Positions 1 to 9,253 are shown, numbered from the stretch's first letter. The stretch: 58,081 nucleotides of DNA from Alcanivoracaceae bacterium (GCA_016744455.1 JADGEI010000024.1:1-58081), one strand, 5' to 3'. Notes: generated by a model not told the origin, from the sequence alone. Numbers and translations are program-made.

Positions 1-73
1 ACTAAGTTGTTTCCAAGACATAATTTTTTATAAATATTGTGAATGAATCTATTTTAACATTTTTAGATAAATA

Positions 74-979
74 TTGTGTTTCGAGCAAAGATCTCTATTA
101 TCGTTTGCATTAAATACATGTAATGCAGAGAACCCTAATTGCCACGCTAGTAAACTTCAAGTCCAGATTTTAGGTTCAGGTGGGCCAGAGCTAACAATTA
201 ATAGAGCCTCATCAAGTTATCTGGTGTGGTTAAATGGCAAAGCTATTGTTCTAGTTGATGCAGGTGGAGGTTCATCATTTCGATATGGTCAATCAATGGC
301 AGAATGGAAAGATTTAAAAACAGTGTTATTTACGCATTTTCATGCTGATCACAGTGGAGACTTTGCTGCCATGATAAAGGCTTCCTGGTTTGGGGAAAGA
401 CAAGAAAACTTACCTGTATTTGGGCCTTATGGAAACAACTTTATGCCTTCTACTACTGAATTTATAACTGCCCTTTTTGGTCACAATTCGGGAGGATTTA
501 AATATTTATCAGACTTTTATGACCATAAAGATGAAATTGCAAGTTATAGACTTATCCCTCATGACATACAAAACAGCAAGCATACTCATGAAATATTCCA
601 GGATAATGATATTAATATATTTGCATTACAAGTTCAACATGGGCCAATTCCTGCTTTTGCTTATGTAATAAAATCGTGCAATAAAACACTTGTTTTTAGT
701 GGCGATACTAATGGTATAGGCTTTGAGAACTTAACTTTAGAGAAAACTGATCTATTCATTGCTCACAATGCTATCCCAGAAAATGCAGGCCCTATCGCCA
801 AGTCACTTCATATGACGCCAACTCAAATAGGAAAAATTGCACAACAACTAAAGGTGGAAAAACTTATTCTTTCACATAGGATGAACCGAACTTTAGGCAA
901 AGAATTCCAATCGACAGAAAATATCAAAAAGTATTTTCATGGTACAATTAAATTTGCTGATGATTTAGACAAATATTGA
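74..979 (+). CDS. MBL-fold metallo-hydrolase
   Basis: A metallo-beta-lactamase-fold hydrolase of about 300 residues. The zinc-binding motif THFHADH is seen near residues 87-93, preceded by the beta-strand pattern LVDAGGG and followed by later metal-ligand regions (FSGDT near 210, LSHR near 270). The LGSGGPEL and RASSSYL stretches match periplasmic MBL proteins related to RNase Z-like phosphodiesterases; the substrate is unknown. The reading frame is closed by a stop at 68-70, so the only start upstream of the fold is TTG at 74, with no clear ribosome-binding site. The first 25 residues are only weakly signal-peptide-like, so the 5' end may be altered. It lies 21 bases before the DUF1631 gene on the same strand. 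Confidence 0.85.
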   Translation: MCFEQRSLLSFALNTCNAENPNCHASKLQVQILGSGGPELTINRASSSYLVWLNGKAIVLVDAGGGSSFRYGQSMAEWKDLKTVLFTHFHADHSGDFAAMIKASWFGERQENLPVFGPYGNNFMPSTTEFITALFGHNSGGFKYLSDFYDHKDEIASYRLIPHDIQNSKHTHEIFQDNDINIFALQVQHGPIPAFAYVIKSCNKTLVFSGDTNGIGFENLTLEKTDLFIAHNAIPENAGPIAKSLHMTPTQIGKIAQQLKVEKLILSHRMNRTLGKEFQSTENIKKYFHGTIKFADDLDKY

Positions 980-1000
980 ATATTCGATTTGACATAACAT

Positions 1001-2995
1001 ATGAATACTAAAAACATTAATAAAGAAAATTCAAATTTATTTAAGGATGATAAGTCTTTAAAAAAAGTTTATGTGCCTTTTTTAAAAACGATGAGAGCAA
1101 ATCTCAGTTTATTCTTCAATGCATTTGACAAACGCTTATCTGAAACAGTTCATAACTCTGACAGCATACGTGAAGAAAAGAGGCTAAATGAACAGATTAA
1201 TTCAATTAGCATCCATAAACTAAATGTTATATCTTCCTGTTTATTATCAGTCAAACATGCTTTTGAGTTTTTTGAAAAAAAACACTTTAATTCATTTGCT
1301 CAAGAAATGACACAGCTATTGACTCCAAAAGAAATGTCAAATGGCTTATGCGACAAAAATGACATAGCCATAATGCATAAACAAAACAGTTTAATTCGTA
1401 AATACGAAAAAACTTACATTCACATTATTTTCAAGCTTAAACAAGTGTTTTCCTACCATACTTCTGAATCAATAGACTCTAAGATGATTCCTATTAGCCC
1501 TTATGTTGTTGTTTCTGCGTTTGCCAAAAGCATCCGAATGATGCACCTTGACCCACAAACGAATATGATTGCCTTAGAATTGTTTGAACAACATGTATTG
1601 AAAAACCTTGAAGAAATCTACCAAGAAACTAACAACTACCTAAGTAAAAACCCTCTAAAATCACCACCTGACAGATTTAAGAAAAAAACAACAAAAGAAA
1701 ACATAGAAAAAATCAAAACAATAGACAAAAAATCTTTAATTAAAGCCTTGAGTATCGTACAAAATAATATCTCACTAAAAACACCAATCGATGTTAAAAA
1801 AGCTTTCTCAAAGCAAATTGAGGCAATTGTTTCTAATGAAGAGTTACAATTAGCATCTGCAGATAAAGACAGTATCAATTTAACAACTTTGTTATTTCAA
1901 CAATTGTTCTTTGATGACTCTTTACACAAAAATATTCACAGTATTATTACAAAATTACAGGTACCATATTTAAAGATTGCTATTTTAGACAAGACTTTTC
2001 TTAGCAATAATCTACACGTTGCTAAACAATTAATAGAACTATTATCTCAATCATCCACAGGCTGGAACCAAAAAGATGACAAAAACAATGAATATATTAA
2101 CTTCTTAAAAAAACAGATTCAATTAATTCTAAACCAAGATAAATTAAACAATGATTTTTTTAATGAGCAGCTAGATAGTTTTAATGCGTACATAAAAAAA
2201 CATGGCATTAGTTTTTCTCAACAACAAAAACGGGAGACAGAAAAATCTCGAGGTCGCAATAAAATACAAACTGCAATGAAAACAGTAGATGCGTTATTAA
2301 CCTACAAAATGGAGGATAAAGACGTACCTCCCCTGGTTAAAAGCATCTTACAAGGGCCTTGGAAAAACTTACTAGTACTCTTATTAGTTAGGCACTCGAA
2401 TTCTTCTAATAAATACCTAAATATGATAAACTTTATTGATGATTTGTTTGTACTATTTGAACCCGAAGGTTATGAATTTATTCTAAAAACCAATATTGAA
2501 AAGATGTGCCACACATATATGGCAGGCCTAAGACTTATCGCCTACCAAGAAGATGAAGTAAAAGCCAAATCAAAAGAGCTAACTGTTTATTTAATAAACT
2601 ACCATAAATCTATTAGGGAGTATGCCAAAGAAAAGAGCAAATCACCTATTAAGGTCACTGATTATGTCAACACAAAGACACATGAGAAACCAGAACCTCT
2701 GACCAATACGAATTCACACAACAAACAACAAGCAATCAAAACTCCCGAAAAAATTAACGTTTACAAAGATTTAAACCATGAAGATAAACGCCTAATTAAA
2801 TCCATCGATTATGGAACATGGTTAGAATTCAAACACCACAGTGGAAAAAAAATACAAGCACAACTTTCATGGATTAACCCTAAAAATGGTAAATTTTTAT
2901 TTGTTAATGACCGTGGACTAAAAATAACGGACAGATCAGCTCAACAATTGGCTAAGGATTTAAGAGATAAGTCGATTGTACTTGTAGAAGAGTAG
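1001..2995 (+). CDS. DUF1631 family protein (full length)
   Basis: A 664-residue protein of the DUF1631 family, whose function I do not know. The diagnostic part is the C-terminal 60 residues, with GTWLEF, a Lys-rich turn, LSWINPKNGKFLFV and LKITDRS, a small beta-barrel-like module. The central region contains VPPLVKSILQGPWKNLLVLL, also typical. The N-terminal half is helical, Lys/Asn-rich, without signal peptide or membrane segment, so a cytoplasmic protein is likely. A shorter paralogue sits at 47936-49135 and aligns only with the second half of this one. Start is ATG; no strong Shine-Dalgarno is visible. Confidence 0.8.
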   Translation: MNTKNINKENSNLFKDDKSLKKVYVPFLKTMRANLSLFFNAFDKRLSETVHNSDSIREEKRLNEQINSISIHKLNVISSCLLSVKHAFEFFEKKHFNSFAQEMTQLLTPKEMSNGLCDKNDIAIMHKQNSLIRKYEKTYIHIIFKLKQVFSYHTSESIDSKMIPISPYVVVSAFAKSIRMMHLDPQTNMIALELFEQHVLKNLEEIYQETNNYLSKNPLKSPPDRFKKKTTKENIEKIKTIDKKSLIKALSIVQNNISLKTPIDVKKAFSKQIEAIVSNEELQLASADKDSINLTTLLFQQLFFDDSLHKNIHSIITKLQVPYLKIAILDKTFLSNNLHVAKQLIELLSQSSTGWNQKDDKNNEYINFLKKQIQLILNQDKLNNDFFNEQLDSFNAYIKKHGISFSQQQKRETEKSRGRNKIQTAMKTVDALLTYKMEDKDVPPLVKSILQGPWKNLLVLLLVRHSNSSNKYLNMINFIDDLFVLFEPEGYEFILKTNIEKMCHTYMAGLRLIAYQEDEVKAKSKELTVYLINYHKSIREYAKEKSKSPIKVTDYVNTKTHEKPEPLTNTNSHNKQQAIKTPEKINVYKDLNHEDKRLIKSIDYGTWLEFKHHSGKKIQAQLSWINPKNGKFLFVNDRGLKITDRSAQQLAKDLRDKSIVLVEE

Positions 2996-3082
2996 GAGAG
3001 TGTAGCTAGGGCTATTGATTTATAGTACGTTCATCATTATCTGCTACAATTATTTGTGAGGTAGCTTAAGATGTAGAAGTTC

Positions 3083-4987
3083 TCATATATCTGCGTTCAT
3101 CTTAATCACATTTTCTTTAACTGACTCACTCTCAATTTTCTTAATTAGTTCATTCGCCAATTTGATAATATCTTGTTTTTGTGTTTTTGTTTTAACTGAG
3201 CTAAATGGCAGTTGTGTGATCACTTGACATGATTTCCACCACTGTATGTCATCTAATTTAACTCTACCAAATGGGTTCTCTTTTTTAATTTTTTCGTATG
3301 CTTTCTTTTTCATAACTGACAAACTGTCATTAATTACTTTGCAACTGACCTCTGTTCCAAAATCACCAGATAACAAACATTGCTTTAAAGAACTTTGATA
3401 GTTATCTAGGTTTTTTTCTTTGCACGAAATCATTACATTGTGTAATTGAAAAGGTTGAGCATCTGTATAATACTCTGTACCTTGAGCAATGATAGATTTG
3501 GCTTTTCCTAGCTGATCTGTATGAATATACACTTCTGAAAGTAAAGTGAATACTTCTTGTGGGATGAATATGTTTAATTTCATTGCTTGCCCTTTGAAAT
3601 TGTTTCTATCGCAATTATTTGCCATTGGGAAATGCATTAAATATTGGCAAATATTTTGAGATGCATCCTTAAAACGTTTCTGAGCAATTCTTAGTTTTGA
3701 CCTTACAATCCATTGCATAATTGAGATAGGTTGATACAAATTTACATCTTTTTCCTTAATTGTTCTTGTGACTTCTTGTAATATTTTATTTGCTCTAGAG
3801 TAATATTGTGAACCTGCATCTATCATATAGTTTGCTAATTCAACTTGTTGAAATGAAGAGTAAACCTTTTGAGTAATTTCTTTTATATGCTCAAAATTGG
3901 AAGAAGGTGAAGGCCTCCCTTCTGCTAAATCAAAATCATCAATATACTTTGAAACTTTTGCATGCCGAACATTTGCTTTTAAGTGGGTCCTCCTTTTATC
4001 CTTAATCCAGTTACCAACCGAACTTGCAATCTTGTTAAAATTTTGTTGTATAACTTTAGCAAGAATTTGTTTCGTAATATTATCTCCTGCTAAACGGTTT
4101 AGTTCAGTATTCGTCCACTTTTGCATCGCTGGTTGTACTAAGTCTAAATATGATTCTCCAAGTTTAATTGTTTCGGTAGTTTTATCTTCATCACTTTTTA
4201 ATATTTCAAGCATAGTCACTTCAGACTCCACAGGATATCCTGCTTGATTGACCATATCTATTCCAAAAAAGTCTGCTTGATCCTCATTTTTACGTGAAAC
4301 CCTTGTGTTAATATAATGCAATTTAACATCATTCATCAGCATGCCCAGTTTTACGGCATTTTCAACTTCGGATTTTGAAGATTTTGTTTGTGTAGAAACT
4401 AATGTACCATTATTTGAATTAAAACGCATACCAGATAGGTAGGTGACCACCGTTGCCATTTCAGTAAACTTCTTGAGAGAATTTGTTTGAAGTTTCCTAT
4501 CTACATTGGTATCAGGGTGATTGAGTAAGATGTGAGCCAATTCATGTGCTAAAACACTCACTACCTCCCCATCATTTTTTGCATCAATTAGCCATTGTGA
4601 TGTAAGAACAATATTATTGCTTCTTGTTGAGTGTGCATTGAGTGTGCGGTCATAAACCACAAATACTTTTATTTTTTGTTTTATGTCATCGATTACTTCC
4701 TTAAATTCATCACCCTTAAAAGAATCAAGAAGTTTATTAACAGCTGTTTCAGCATATTTTTGAACTTCACCTCCCAGATAATATTCTCCAGCAAAGTCGA
4801 CAGACCGAAAATTTATGACCGCTTCAACATCTCCTTTGGTTTTTTTTATGTTTTTAATTCTAATATTTTTAAAGTCAGAAATCAATCTGGTCTTAGGTAT
4901 TTTAACTTTAGGAGGTTTATCTTTTTTAGCAAAAACGGCATATGGTAAACAAACAAGTAAAACCAAGATAAGTAAAAATATTTTCAT
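3083..4987 (-). CDS. Secreted M48-family metalloprotease with helical repeat tail
   Basis: A zinc metalloprotease of the M48 (Ste24/HtpX/BepA-like) family, predicted periplasmic. Residues 1-20 form a signal peptide ending in an AVFA cleavage site. The zinc-binding HELAH motif is at residues 148-152 and the third ligand is probably in EDQAD at 235-239, in the family's usual ExxAD form. Residues about 370-600 are helical and look like degenerate TPRs, as in BepA, which suggests outer-membrane protein quality control; that is inference. Its start codon overlaps the stop of the upstream 127-residue gene in a TAATG junction, and the CHASE2 gene precedes that one, so the three are probably co-translated. 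Confidence 0.85.
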   Translation of the reverse strand: MKIFLLILVLLVCLPYAVFAKKDKPPKVKIPKTRLISDFKNIRIKNIKKTKGDVEAVINFRSVDFAGEYYLGGEVQKYAETAVNKLLDSFKGDEFKEVIDDIKQKIKVFVVYDRTLNAHSTRSNNIVLTSQWLIDAKNDGEVVSVLAHELAHILLNHPDTNVDRKLQTNSLKKFTEMATVVTYLSGMRFNSNNGTLVSTQTKSSKSEVENAVKLGMLMNDVKLHYINTRVSRKNEDQADFFGIDMVNQAGYPVESEVTMLEILKSDEDKTTETIKLGESYLDLVQPAMQKWTNTELNRLAGDNITKQILAKVIQQNFNKIASSVGNWIKDKRRTHLKANVRHAKVSKYIDDFDLAEGRPSPSSNFEHIKEITQKVYSSFQQVELANYMIDAGSQYYSRANKILQEVTRTIKEKDVNLYQPISIMQWIVRSKLRIAQKRFKDASQNICQYLMHFPMANNCDRNNFKGQAMKLNIFIPQEVFTLLSEVYIHTDQLGKAKSIIAQGTEYYTDAQPFQLHNVMISCKEKNLDNYQSSLKQCLLSGDFGTEVSCKVINDSLSVMKKKAYEKIKKENPFGRVKLDDIQWWKSCQVITQLPFSSVKTKTQKQDIIKLANELIKKIESESVKENVIKMNADI

Positions 4988-5370
4988 TACTTGTTTTCAC
5001 AAATTGATGTAGTTTCTGCTGCATTTTCATTTTTGTTGAGGTTTGCTTTAGTACAGCTCATCGCGGTAGAATTTCTTTTATCAAAATCAGGAGAAAATAA
5101 GACTTTGCTTTTAGAAAAACTGTATTCTTTACCTTGATACGTAATAACAATGTGTTCATTTGATCCACCAGCAAACCGTATAAATTTTATTTTTCGAGGG
5201 TCTCCCAAATTCTTAACATCAATTTTTAATGATGTAGCTGCACCAGGATAGCTCCATAATTTAATTTTATCCTTTTTAAATTTCAATATAGGGTACTGAT
5301 CATTTTGTTGATTTTGTGCAAAAGCACTAAAACAATATATAAATAAAGTTGTTATTAATAGTATTCTCAT
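4987..5370 (-). CDS. Small secreted protein between CHASE2 and M48 genes
   Basis: A 127-residue protein that I do not recognise. It has a clear N-terminal signal peptide (about 18 residues, ending SAFA). The mature part is beta-rich (KLWSYPG, IKFIRFAGG, HIVITYQGKEYSF) and may be one compact periplasmic beta-domain. Its C-terminal region has two cysteines (CTKANL, SICENK), which could form a disulfide. Its stop overlaps the M48 start (TAATG), and its start lies one base after the CHASE2 stop, so it is translationally coupled on both sides. It may be a substrate, inhibitor or partner of the protease or of the CHASE2 sensor. Confidence 0.7.
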   Translation of the reverse strand: MRILLITTLFIYCFSAFAQNQQNDQYPILKFKKDKIKLWSYPGAATSLKIDVKNLGDPRKIKFIRFAGGSNEHIVITYQGKEYSFSKSKVLFSPDFDKRNSTAMSCTKANLNKNENAAETTSICENK

Positions 5371-5371
5371 A

Positions 5372-6616
5372 TTAATTCCTCTTTTTGATTTTCTTTGGTT
5401 TAGGTTTCTTTATTAATATGGCTAAAAGTAAAAAATAAACCAGTTCATAAATAAATAAATTGCTAGCCATAAGTCCAATAATATTTCCAGGGTCGTTACG
5501 TAAATACAGGTGTGAAACCATAACTCCTATCATCACTATTAAAATACAAATAAATGACCATTTAAATATTTTTTTTAAAACTTTGAGTGCTTTTTTGCTG
5601 TTTTTTACTTTTACTTTATCCACCCATTTTTGTACCCTATAAAACAGATAAAAGTTCATAAATAAGATAAATAATTCAATCAGACTACCTGAACCCAAAC
5701 CTATTATAATGGCTTTAGAATCATCTCTTTTATAATAATTTTCTTGATATTTGATCAGGTTATCTAACGCCATAGCATGAATGAAAACTCCAGGAACTCT
5801 ACCATAAATAGGGTTGTCAAAAAAATCTTTTGAAGCCTTTCTTTCGCTGCCAAAAAATACAATTCTTTTTGAAAAATATTTTTGTGCATTTTCGTTATTC
5901 ATGAAAATATCTTGTGCTTTAAACTTATCTAAATAAGGCGTTTCATCCGATGAACTTTTACACGTTACAATCAAACAAATAAAACCACTTGTTAGTTTAC
6001 CGAAAAAAGAAAGTTGTTCCTTGGGTGGTCTGCTTGGCCATTTGATAAACATCGGTACGGTAAAACTTTCATTAATAGGTTGATAGAAATCATTAAAAAT
6101 ACGTGTAGATGCCATTAAAATCCCATCATTACTTTTTATTGGATAATAACCTGCTTCCAAGTTTTTCCATCTTGTACCTACGGGGATTAAGGATTTGGCA
6201 ATATCTGTATCAGATTCTTTTGCATTAATGCCATATATTTTAATACCGTTGGCTTTAGCGTCTTCTATTATTTCTATGAAATCTTCTTTGTTTTTATCGT
6301 TTCTTCGTTTGATAAAATTTATATCAAAGACAACTGCTTTTGGATTAAAATCTGTAATAAATTCTAGCCACTTTGTATAATCAAGATAGGTTGGCGGCCA
6401 AATATCGACACTGTCTTTATCAGTATTGACGACTACAATGTCATCGGGTACTCTTGGATAATAGTATGAAAAGAAACGTGTACTCAAATCCCTACTCATG
6501 ACATTTGAATATTCTTCTACATTAAAAAAATCAAGAATCACAAAAACATACACCGCTAAAACAACGGTAATCGCTTTTGCCAAAAACTCTTTATCAAGTT
6601 TATTATGTTTTTTCAA
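5372..6616 (-). CDS. CHASE2 domain membrane protein without output domain
   Basis: A 414-residue CHASE2-domain protein. There is an N-terminal membrane segment (about residues 12-30), an extracytoplasmic CHASE2 sensor region (about 50-285, with DIVVVNTD, PKAVVFDINF, KRIVFFGSE and GVFIHAMALDNL), and then three predicted membrane helices (about 300-325, 350-370, 380-400) ending in a Lys-rich tail. CHASE2 normally feeds a cytoplasmic cyclase, kinase or GGDEF domain; none is present here, as the protein ends after the helices. It heads a tight operon with the small secreted protein and the M48 protease, which suggests a signal relayed to, or a complex with, the periplasmic protease (inference). 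Confidence 0.85.
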   Translation of the reverse strand: MKKHNKLDKEFLAKAITVVLAVYVFVILDFFNVEEYSNVMSRDLSTRFFSYYYPRVPDDIVVVNTDKDSVDIWPPTYLDYTKWLEFITDFNPKAVVFDINFIKRRNDKNKEDFIEIIEDAKANGIKIYGINAKESDTDIAKSLIPVGTRWKNLEAGYYPIKSNDGILMASTRIFNDFYQPINESFTVPMFIKWPSRPPKEQLSFFGKLTSGFICLIVTCKSSSDETPYLDKFKAQDIFMNNENAQKYFSKRIVFFGSERKASKDFFDNPIYGRVPGVFIHAMALDNLIKYQENYYKRDDSKAIIIGLGSGSLIELFILFMNFYLFYRVQKWVDKVKVKNSKKALKVLKKIFKWSFICILIVMIGVMVSHLYLRNDPGNIIGLMASNLFIYELVYFLLLAILIKKPKPKKIKKRN

Positions 6617-6718
6617 TTATTGTATTCTAAGTGGAACTAACTTATCCTAACATGTTAACGTTTATTTAACAAATAAAAGAATAATTGTATAAATCATTCA
6701 CGTACTAAAAATCTAATA

Positions 6719-6985
6719 TTATTTTTTTCTGATTTCTTGTAAAACTTCATTTATCTTGAATAAGACCATTATTAATTCGCTCCAAATTCGTGCTAAAATC
6801 GCCCCCATCGCAATGGCAAATAATCCAATCAAAAACGATTGAAATGTTAGCCCGCGATAGGTAGCAAACATTGAGCCGATTCCAGCAATCACTACGGCAG
6901 CAAGCATAATCTAATAAATAATTGTTATAAATTTTGGGGTAATTAATTTTTCAAAAAATAAAAAGTCTTTTAAAAATTCTTTCAT
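6719..6985 (-). pseudogene. DUF4282 membrane protein with internal amber codon
   Basis: A DUF4282 family gene of 88 codons interrupted by an in-frame TAG. The start ATG at 6985 has a strong ribosome-binding site, and the first 24 codons encode a normal family N-terminus (ITPKFITIIY). TAG at 6911-6913 follows, and the same frame continues with a membrane helix and the conserved ending WSELIMVLFKINEVLQEIRKK-like tail up to 6719. As I recall the family, the stop position usually holds Trp (TGG), so one base change would explain it. Reinitiation at the ATG of 6907 could give a 62-residue protein, but no ribosome-binding site is seen there. Function of the family is unknown. Confidence 0.75.
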
Positions 6986-6991
6986 GTATTT

Positions 6992-6998
6992 CTCCTTT
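6992..6998 (-). promoter_or_regulatory. Ribosome-binding site of the DUF4282 gene
   Basis: The minus strand reads AAAGGAG six bases before the ATG at 6985. This places the original start upstream of the amber codon rather than at the later ATG of 6907. Confidence 0.75.
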
Positions 6999-7092
6999 GT
7001 TAAAGTTTATTTTGCTTTTGATGTATCCGCAATAAATGCGCAGTACAGAAGTTTGTTTGAATGTAATTTTTCATATCTTCTCTCGTATTTGA

Positions 7093-7410
7093 TTAGTTTG
7101 CATTGCTTTTGATTTCTGTGTGGCAATATTTACAGATCTTTGCATTAGGTTGTATTTTTTCGGGACAATATGGACATTCAATCATGACTTTAATTTGCTT
7201 ACTTTTTTTAACCTCTTTATTTTCTAAATTTCTACCTGTCAAAATAACGATTATTTCAATAATGATAAAATCGGTGGCTTCATGGGGAGCGTATTTAAAG
7301 GTATTTGCTAATGTGTCAGATATGCTGATTCCTAGCCTAAGACTACCATAAAATGGATAAGCACAGATTCCGATGCCTAATAGCTGCATTAAAATATAAA
7401 TTCCTCTCAT
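7093..7410 (-). CDS. Small membrane protein with C-terminal zinc ribbon
   Basis: A 105-residue protein of unknown function. The first 60 residues contain two hydrophobic stretches (about 5-28 and 45-58), suggesting membrane insertion. The C-terminus carries a zinc-ribbon pattern, CPYCPEKI followed by CKYCHTEI, with CxxC pairs separated by ten residues, close to the zinc-ribbon motifs of many small bacterial proteins. AGGAG stands six bases before the ATG, supporting the start. It lies between the DUF4282 pseudogene and a lipoprotein gene on the same strand. Confidence 0.7.
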   Translation of the reverse strand: MRGIYILMQLLGIGICAYPFYGSLRLGISISDTLANTFKYAPHEATDFIIIEIIVILTGRNLENKEVKKSKQIKVMIECPYCPEKIQPNAKICKYCHTEIKSNAN

Positions 7411-7440
7411 GATGTTCTCCTAATTATTGTTTATGGTAAA

Positions 7441-7706
7441 TCATATCACCATAAAAAAGCTTCCATCTTCTTGAATTCTAAATATTTTATTGCCGTCTCG
7501 TAATATAATTTTTAGCTTGTCACCGTCGATTTCATAATCAACTTCTGTTTCGTATCCCATGACTGATACCAACACTTTCCCGTTGTAGTTAAATTCATAA
7601 GTGCTCATATTATTCCCATCAGCATACGTGCCTGATAGACGTGCTGAACCACAACTGCTAAGCACAAATGCGGCAACGAATACACTAATTTTTTTAATAA
7701 AGACAT
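7441..7706 (-). CDS. Small lipoprotein, frameshifted in an A7 tract after the start
   Basis: An 88-residue lipoprotein gene that is one base short. An AGGAGG site precedes ATG at 7706, but from that ATG the frame opens with five Leu/Lys-rich codons and then diverges after an A7 run (7689-7695). With eight A residues, the ATG reads directly into a type II signal peptide with lipobox LSSC (Cys at residue 19) and a mature domain of about 69 residues to the stop at 7441. The mature part (GTYADG, EVDYEIDGDKLKI) looks like a small beta-sheet lipoprotein domain. No other start with a good site leads into that frame. The coordinates give a length that is one base short of a whole number of codons. 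Confidence 0.7.
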
Positions 7707-7713
7707 GGTTTTT

Positions 7714-7719
7714 CCTCCT
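7714..7719 (-). promoter_or_regulatory. Ribosome-binding site of the frameshifted lipoprotein gene
   Basis: The minus strand reads AGGAGG seven bases before the ATG at 7706. This is an optimal site, and it fixes the start in the frame that needs one more base in the A7 tract. Confidence 0.75.
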
Positions 7720-7723
7720 TTTG

Positions 7724-9229
7724 CTATAATTTGTATTGTAATAGTGTTGTAAATAAAACAGGTTCATACCCATCCTTTTTGTATTTTTTACTGCTTTGCA
7801 TACGACCTTTTGAAGGATCAAGTAGTATTTCATTCATTTGAGCCATTTTGCTTTTTTCTGTTTTAATATGGAACACGTCTGTATAAACTCCTTTTTCGGA
7901 CTTGTTTCTTCCATCTATTTCTATTTCAATATCCATAAGAATAATGGGAACCAAATAACCAAAACTGCCGTCTAAACCAGAAAAGGTACCATTGCTATCA
8001 ATTTCAGTGATTTCTTTTGTTGCATCTTCAAATATTTCTTCTAGAGCATTAAGGCGATATTTATAAATGGCTTTTGTATAATTATTTTCAATGTCAGAAC
8101 TCGATGGTTTGATCTTTCTACCTTCGTTGATAATATCTGAATTTGATGACAGAAAACCGTATTTATCACTTCTTTTCTCTCCTTCAATCAAAGATGAAAA
8201 ACCTAATGACTGAATCATTTCCTCCAAATCAATCTCTTGGTTTGCTTTGTTTAAGTTTTTCAATTTTCTTTTTTCGTTATCAAATTCACGATTCAAGTGG
8301 TATATTTTTATATTTAGTTGATTTTCTGCAATAACCTTGGCGTCTTTTAACTCTTTTTTGGCTATGTTTAATTCTTTTTTTAAGGTTTTTTCATCCCAAT
8401 TTCTGGTTTTAATAAACTCATTGACAATGTATTCATCGTAGTTCGGTGTACGCACATCTTTGTGCGGTGGATTAATATAAACACAACGTCCGTGGCTTTT
8501 ACGCTCATCAATAACTATAAAACGTTTTGAATTATAATTTTTGTACCTGTTGTAATGATCTGATGAAGTGTTTTCACAATTAGCTGCATTTACAGAAACT
8601 GTTAATTCCTGACTGGACAAGTTTAGATATCGACCTGATAGTTTTTTTATGGGCAGTTTTTCCGCAATAATAACCTCATTTGTTTTGTTGACGATGTTAT
8701 CAATAATTTTATTGGTTTCGTCTTGAGATTTTTTTATATTGGAATTTATTAAATCAAGTTTATCTTGTGGACCTTGAGTATATTGCTTAATTGAGTCTTG
8801 CTTGAGTTGTAAGTTATCAACTATTTTTTTTTGCTTTTGGAAATTATCTAATCTTTGCTGCTTACCCTGCTCAATAAGGGTATTGACTTGATTGGCAAAT
8901 TCTTTTCGTTGACTAAAAAAAGCATCAATGGCATTGATTACTTCGACGTCACTTGAATAAAAATCTTTAAAGGAATCTGCAGTATAGGGCTTTCTGATTA
9001 CTTGTTTTAAATTGTAAAACTGATTTTCAAATTTTTCAATGCGTTCAAAAATATCTTCTTCAAATTCAAAAAGATACCCTTCTGTTTCAATGCGATTAAC
9101 CACAAACTCCTGTTTGGTTTTTTCTTCTAATGCCTCAAAACTAATTCTGCCACTGGTTGGATAATCCGAACAAGCTGACATTAATAGAGTTATGACTACT
9201 ATCACTGTTATATATTTAATATTTTTCAT
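7724..9229 (-). CDS. Large coiled-coil lipoprotein of unknown function
   Basis: A 501-residue lipoprotein that I do not recognise. Residues 1-20 form a lipoprotein signal with lipobox MSAC. Two regions are strongly charged and heptad-like, about residues 95-175 and 280-335 (KKELNIAKKELKDAK), predicted coiled coils. Between them is a Cys-containing segment (AANCENTSSD, GRCVYINPPH) that may be a small disulfide-bonded domain. The last 100 residues are beta-rich (SGLDGSFGYLVPIILMDIEIE). It is the first gene of the minus-strand block that continues with the small lipoprotein and the zinc-ribbon protein. Envelope localisation is well supported; function is not. Confidence 0.75.
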   Translation of the reverse strand: MKNIKYITVIVVITLLMSACSDYPTSGRISFEALEEKTKQEFVVNRIETEGYLFEFEEDIFERIEKFENQFYNLKQVIRKPYTADSFKDFYSSDVEVINAIDAFFSQRKEFANQVNTLIEQGKQQRLDNFQKQKKIVDNLQLKQDSIKQYTQGPQDKLDLINSNIKKSQDETNKIIDNIVNKTNEVIIAEKLPIKKLSGRYLNLSSQELTVSVNAANCENTSSDHYNRYKNYNSKRFIVIDERKSHGRCVYINPPHKDVRTPNYDEYIVNEFIKTRNWDEKTLKKELNIAKKELKDAKVIAENQLNIKIYHLNREFDNEKRKLKNLNKANQEIDLEEMIQSLGFSSLIEGEKRSDKYGFLSSNSDIINEGRKIKPSSSDIENNYTKAIYKYRLNALEEIFEDATKEITEIDSNGTFSGLDGSFGYLVPIILMDIEIEIDGRNKSEKGVYTDVFHIKTEKSKMAQMNEILLDPSKGRMQSSKKYKKDGYEPVLFTTLLQYKL

Positions 9230-9253
9230 TTTATTTTCTCGTGTAGTTTGGTT

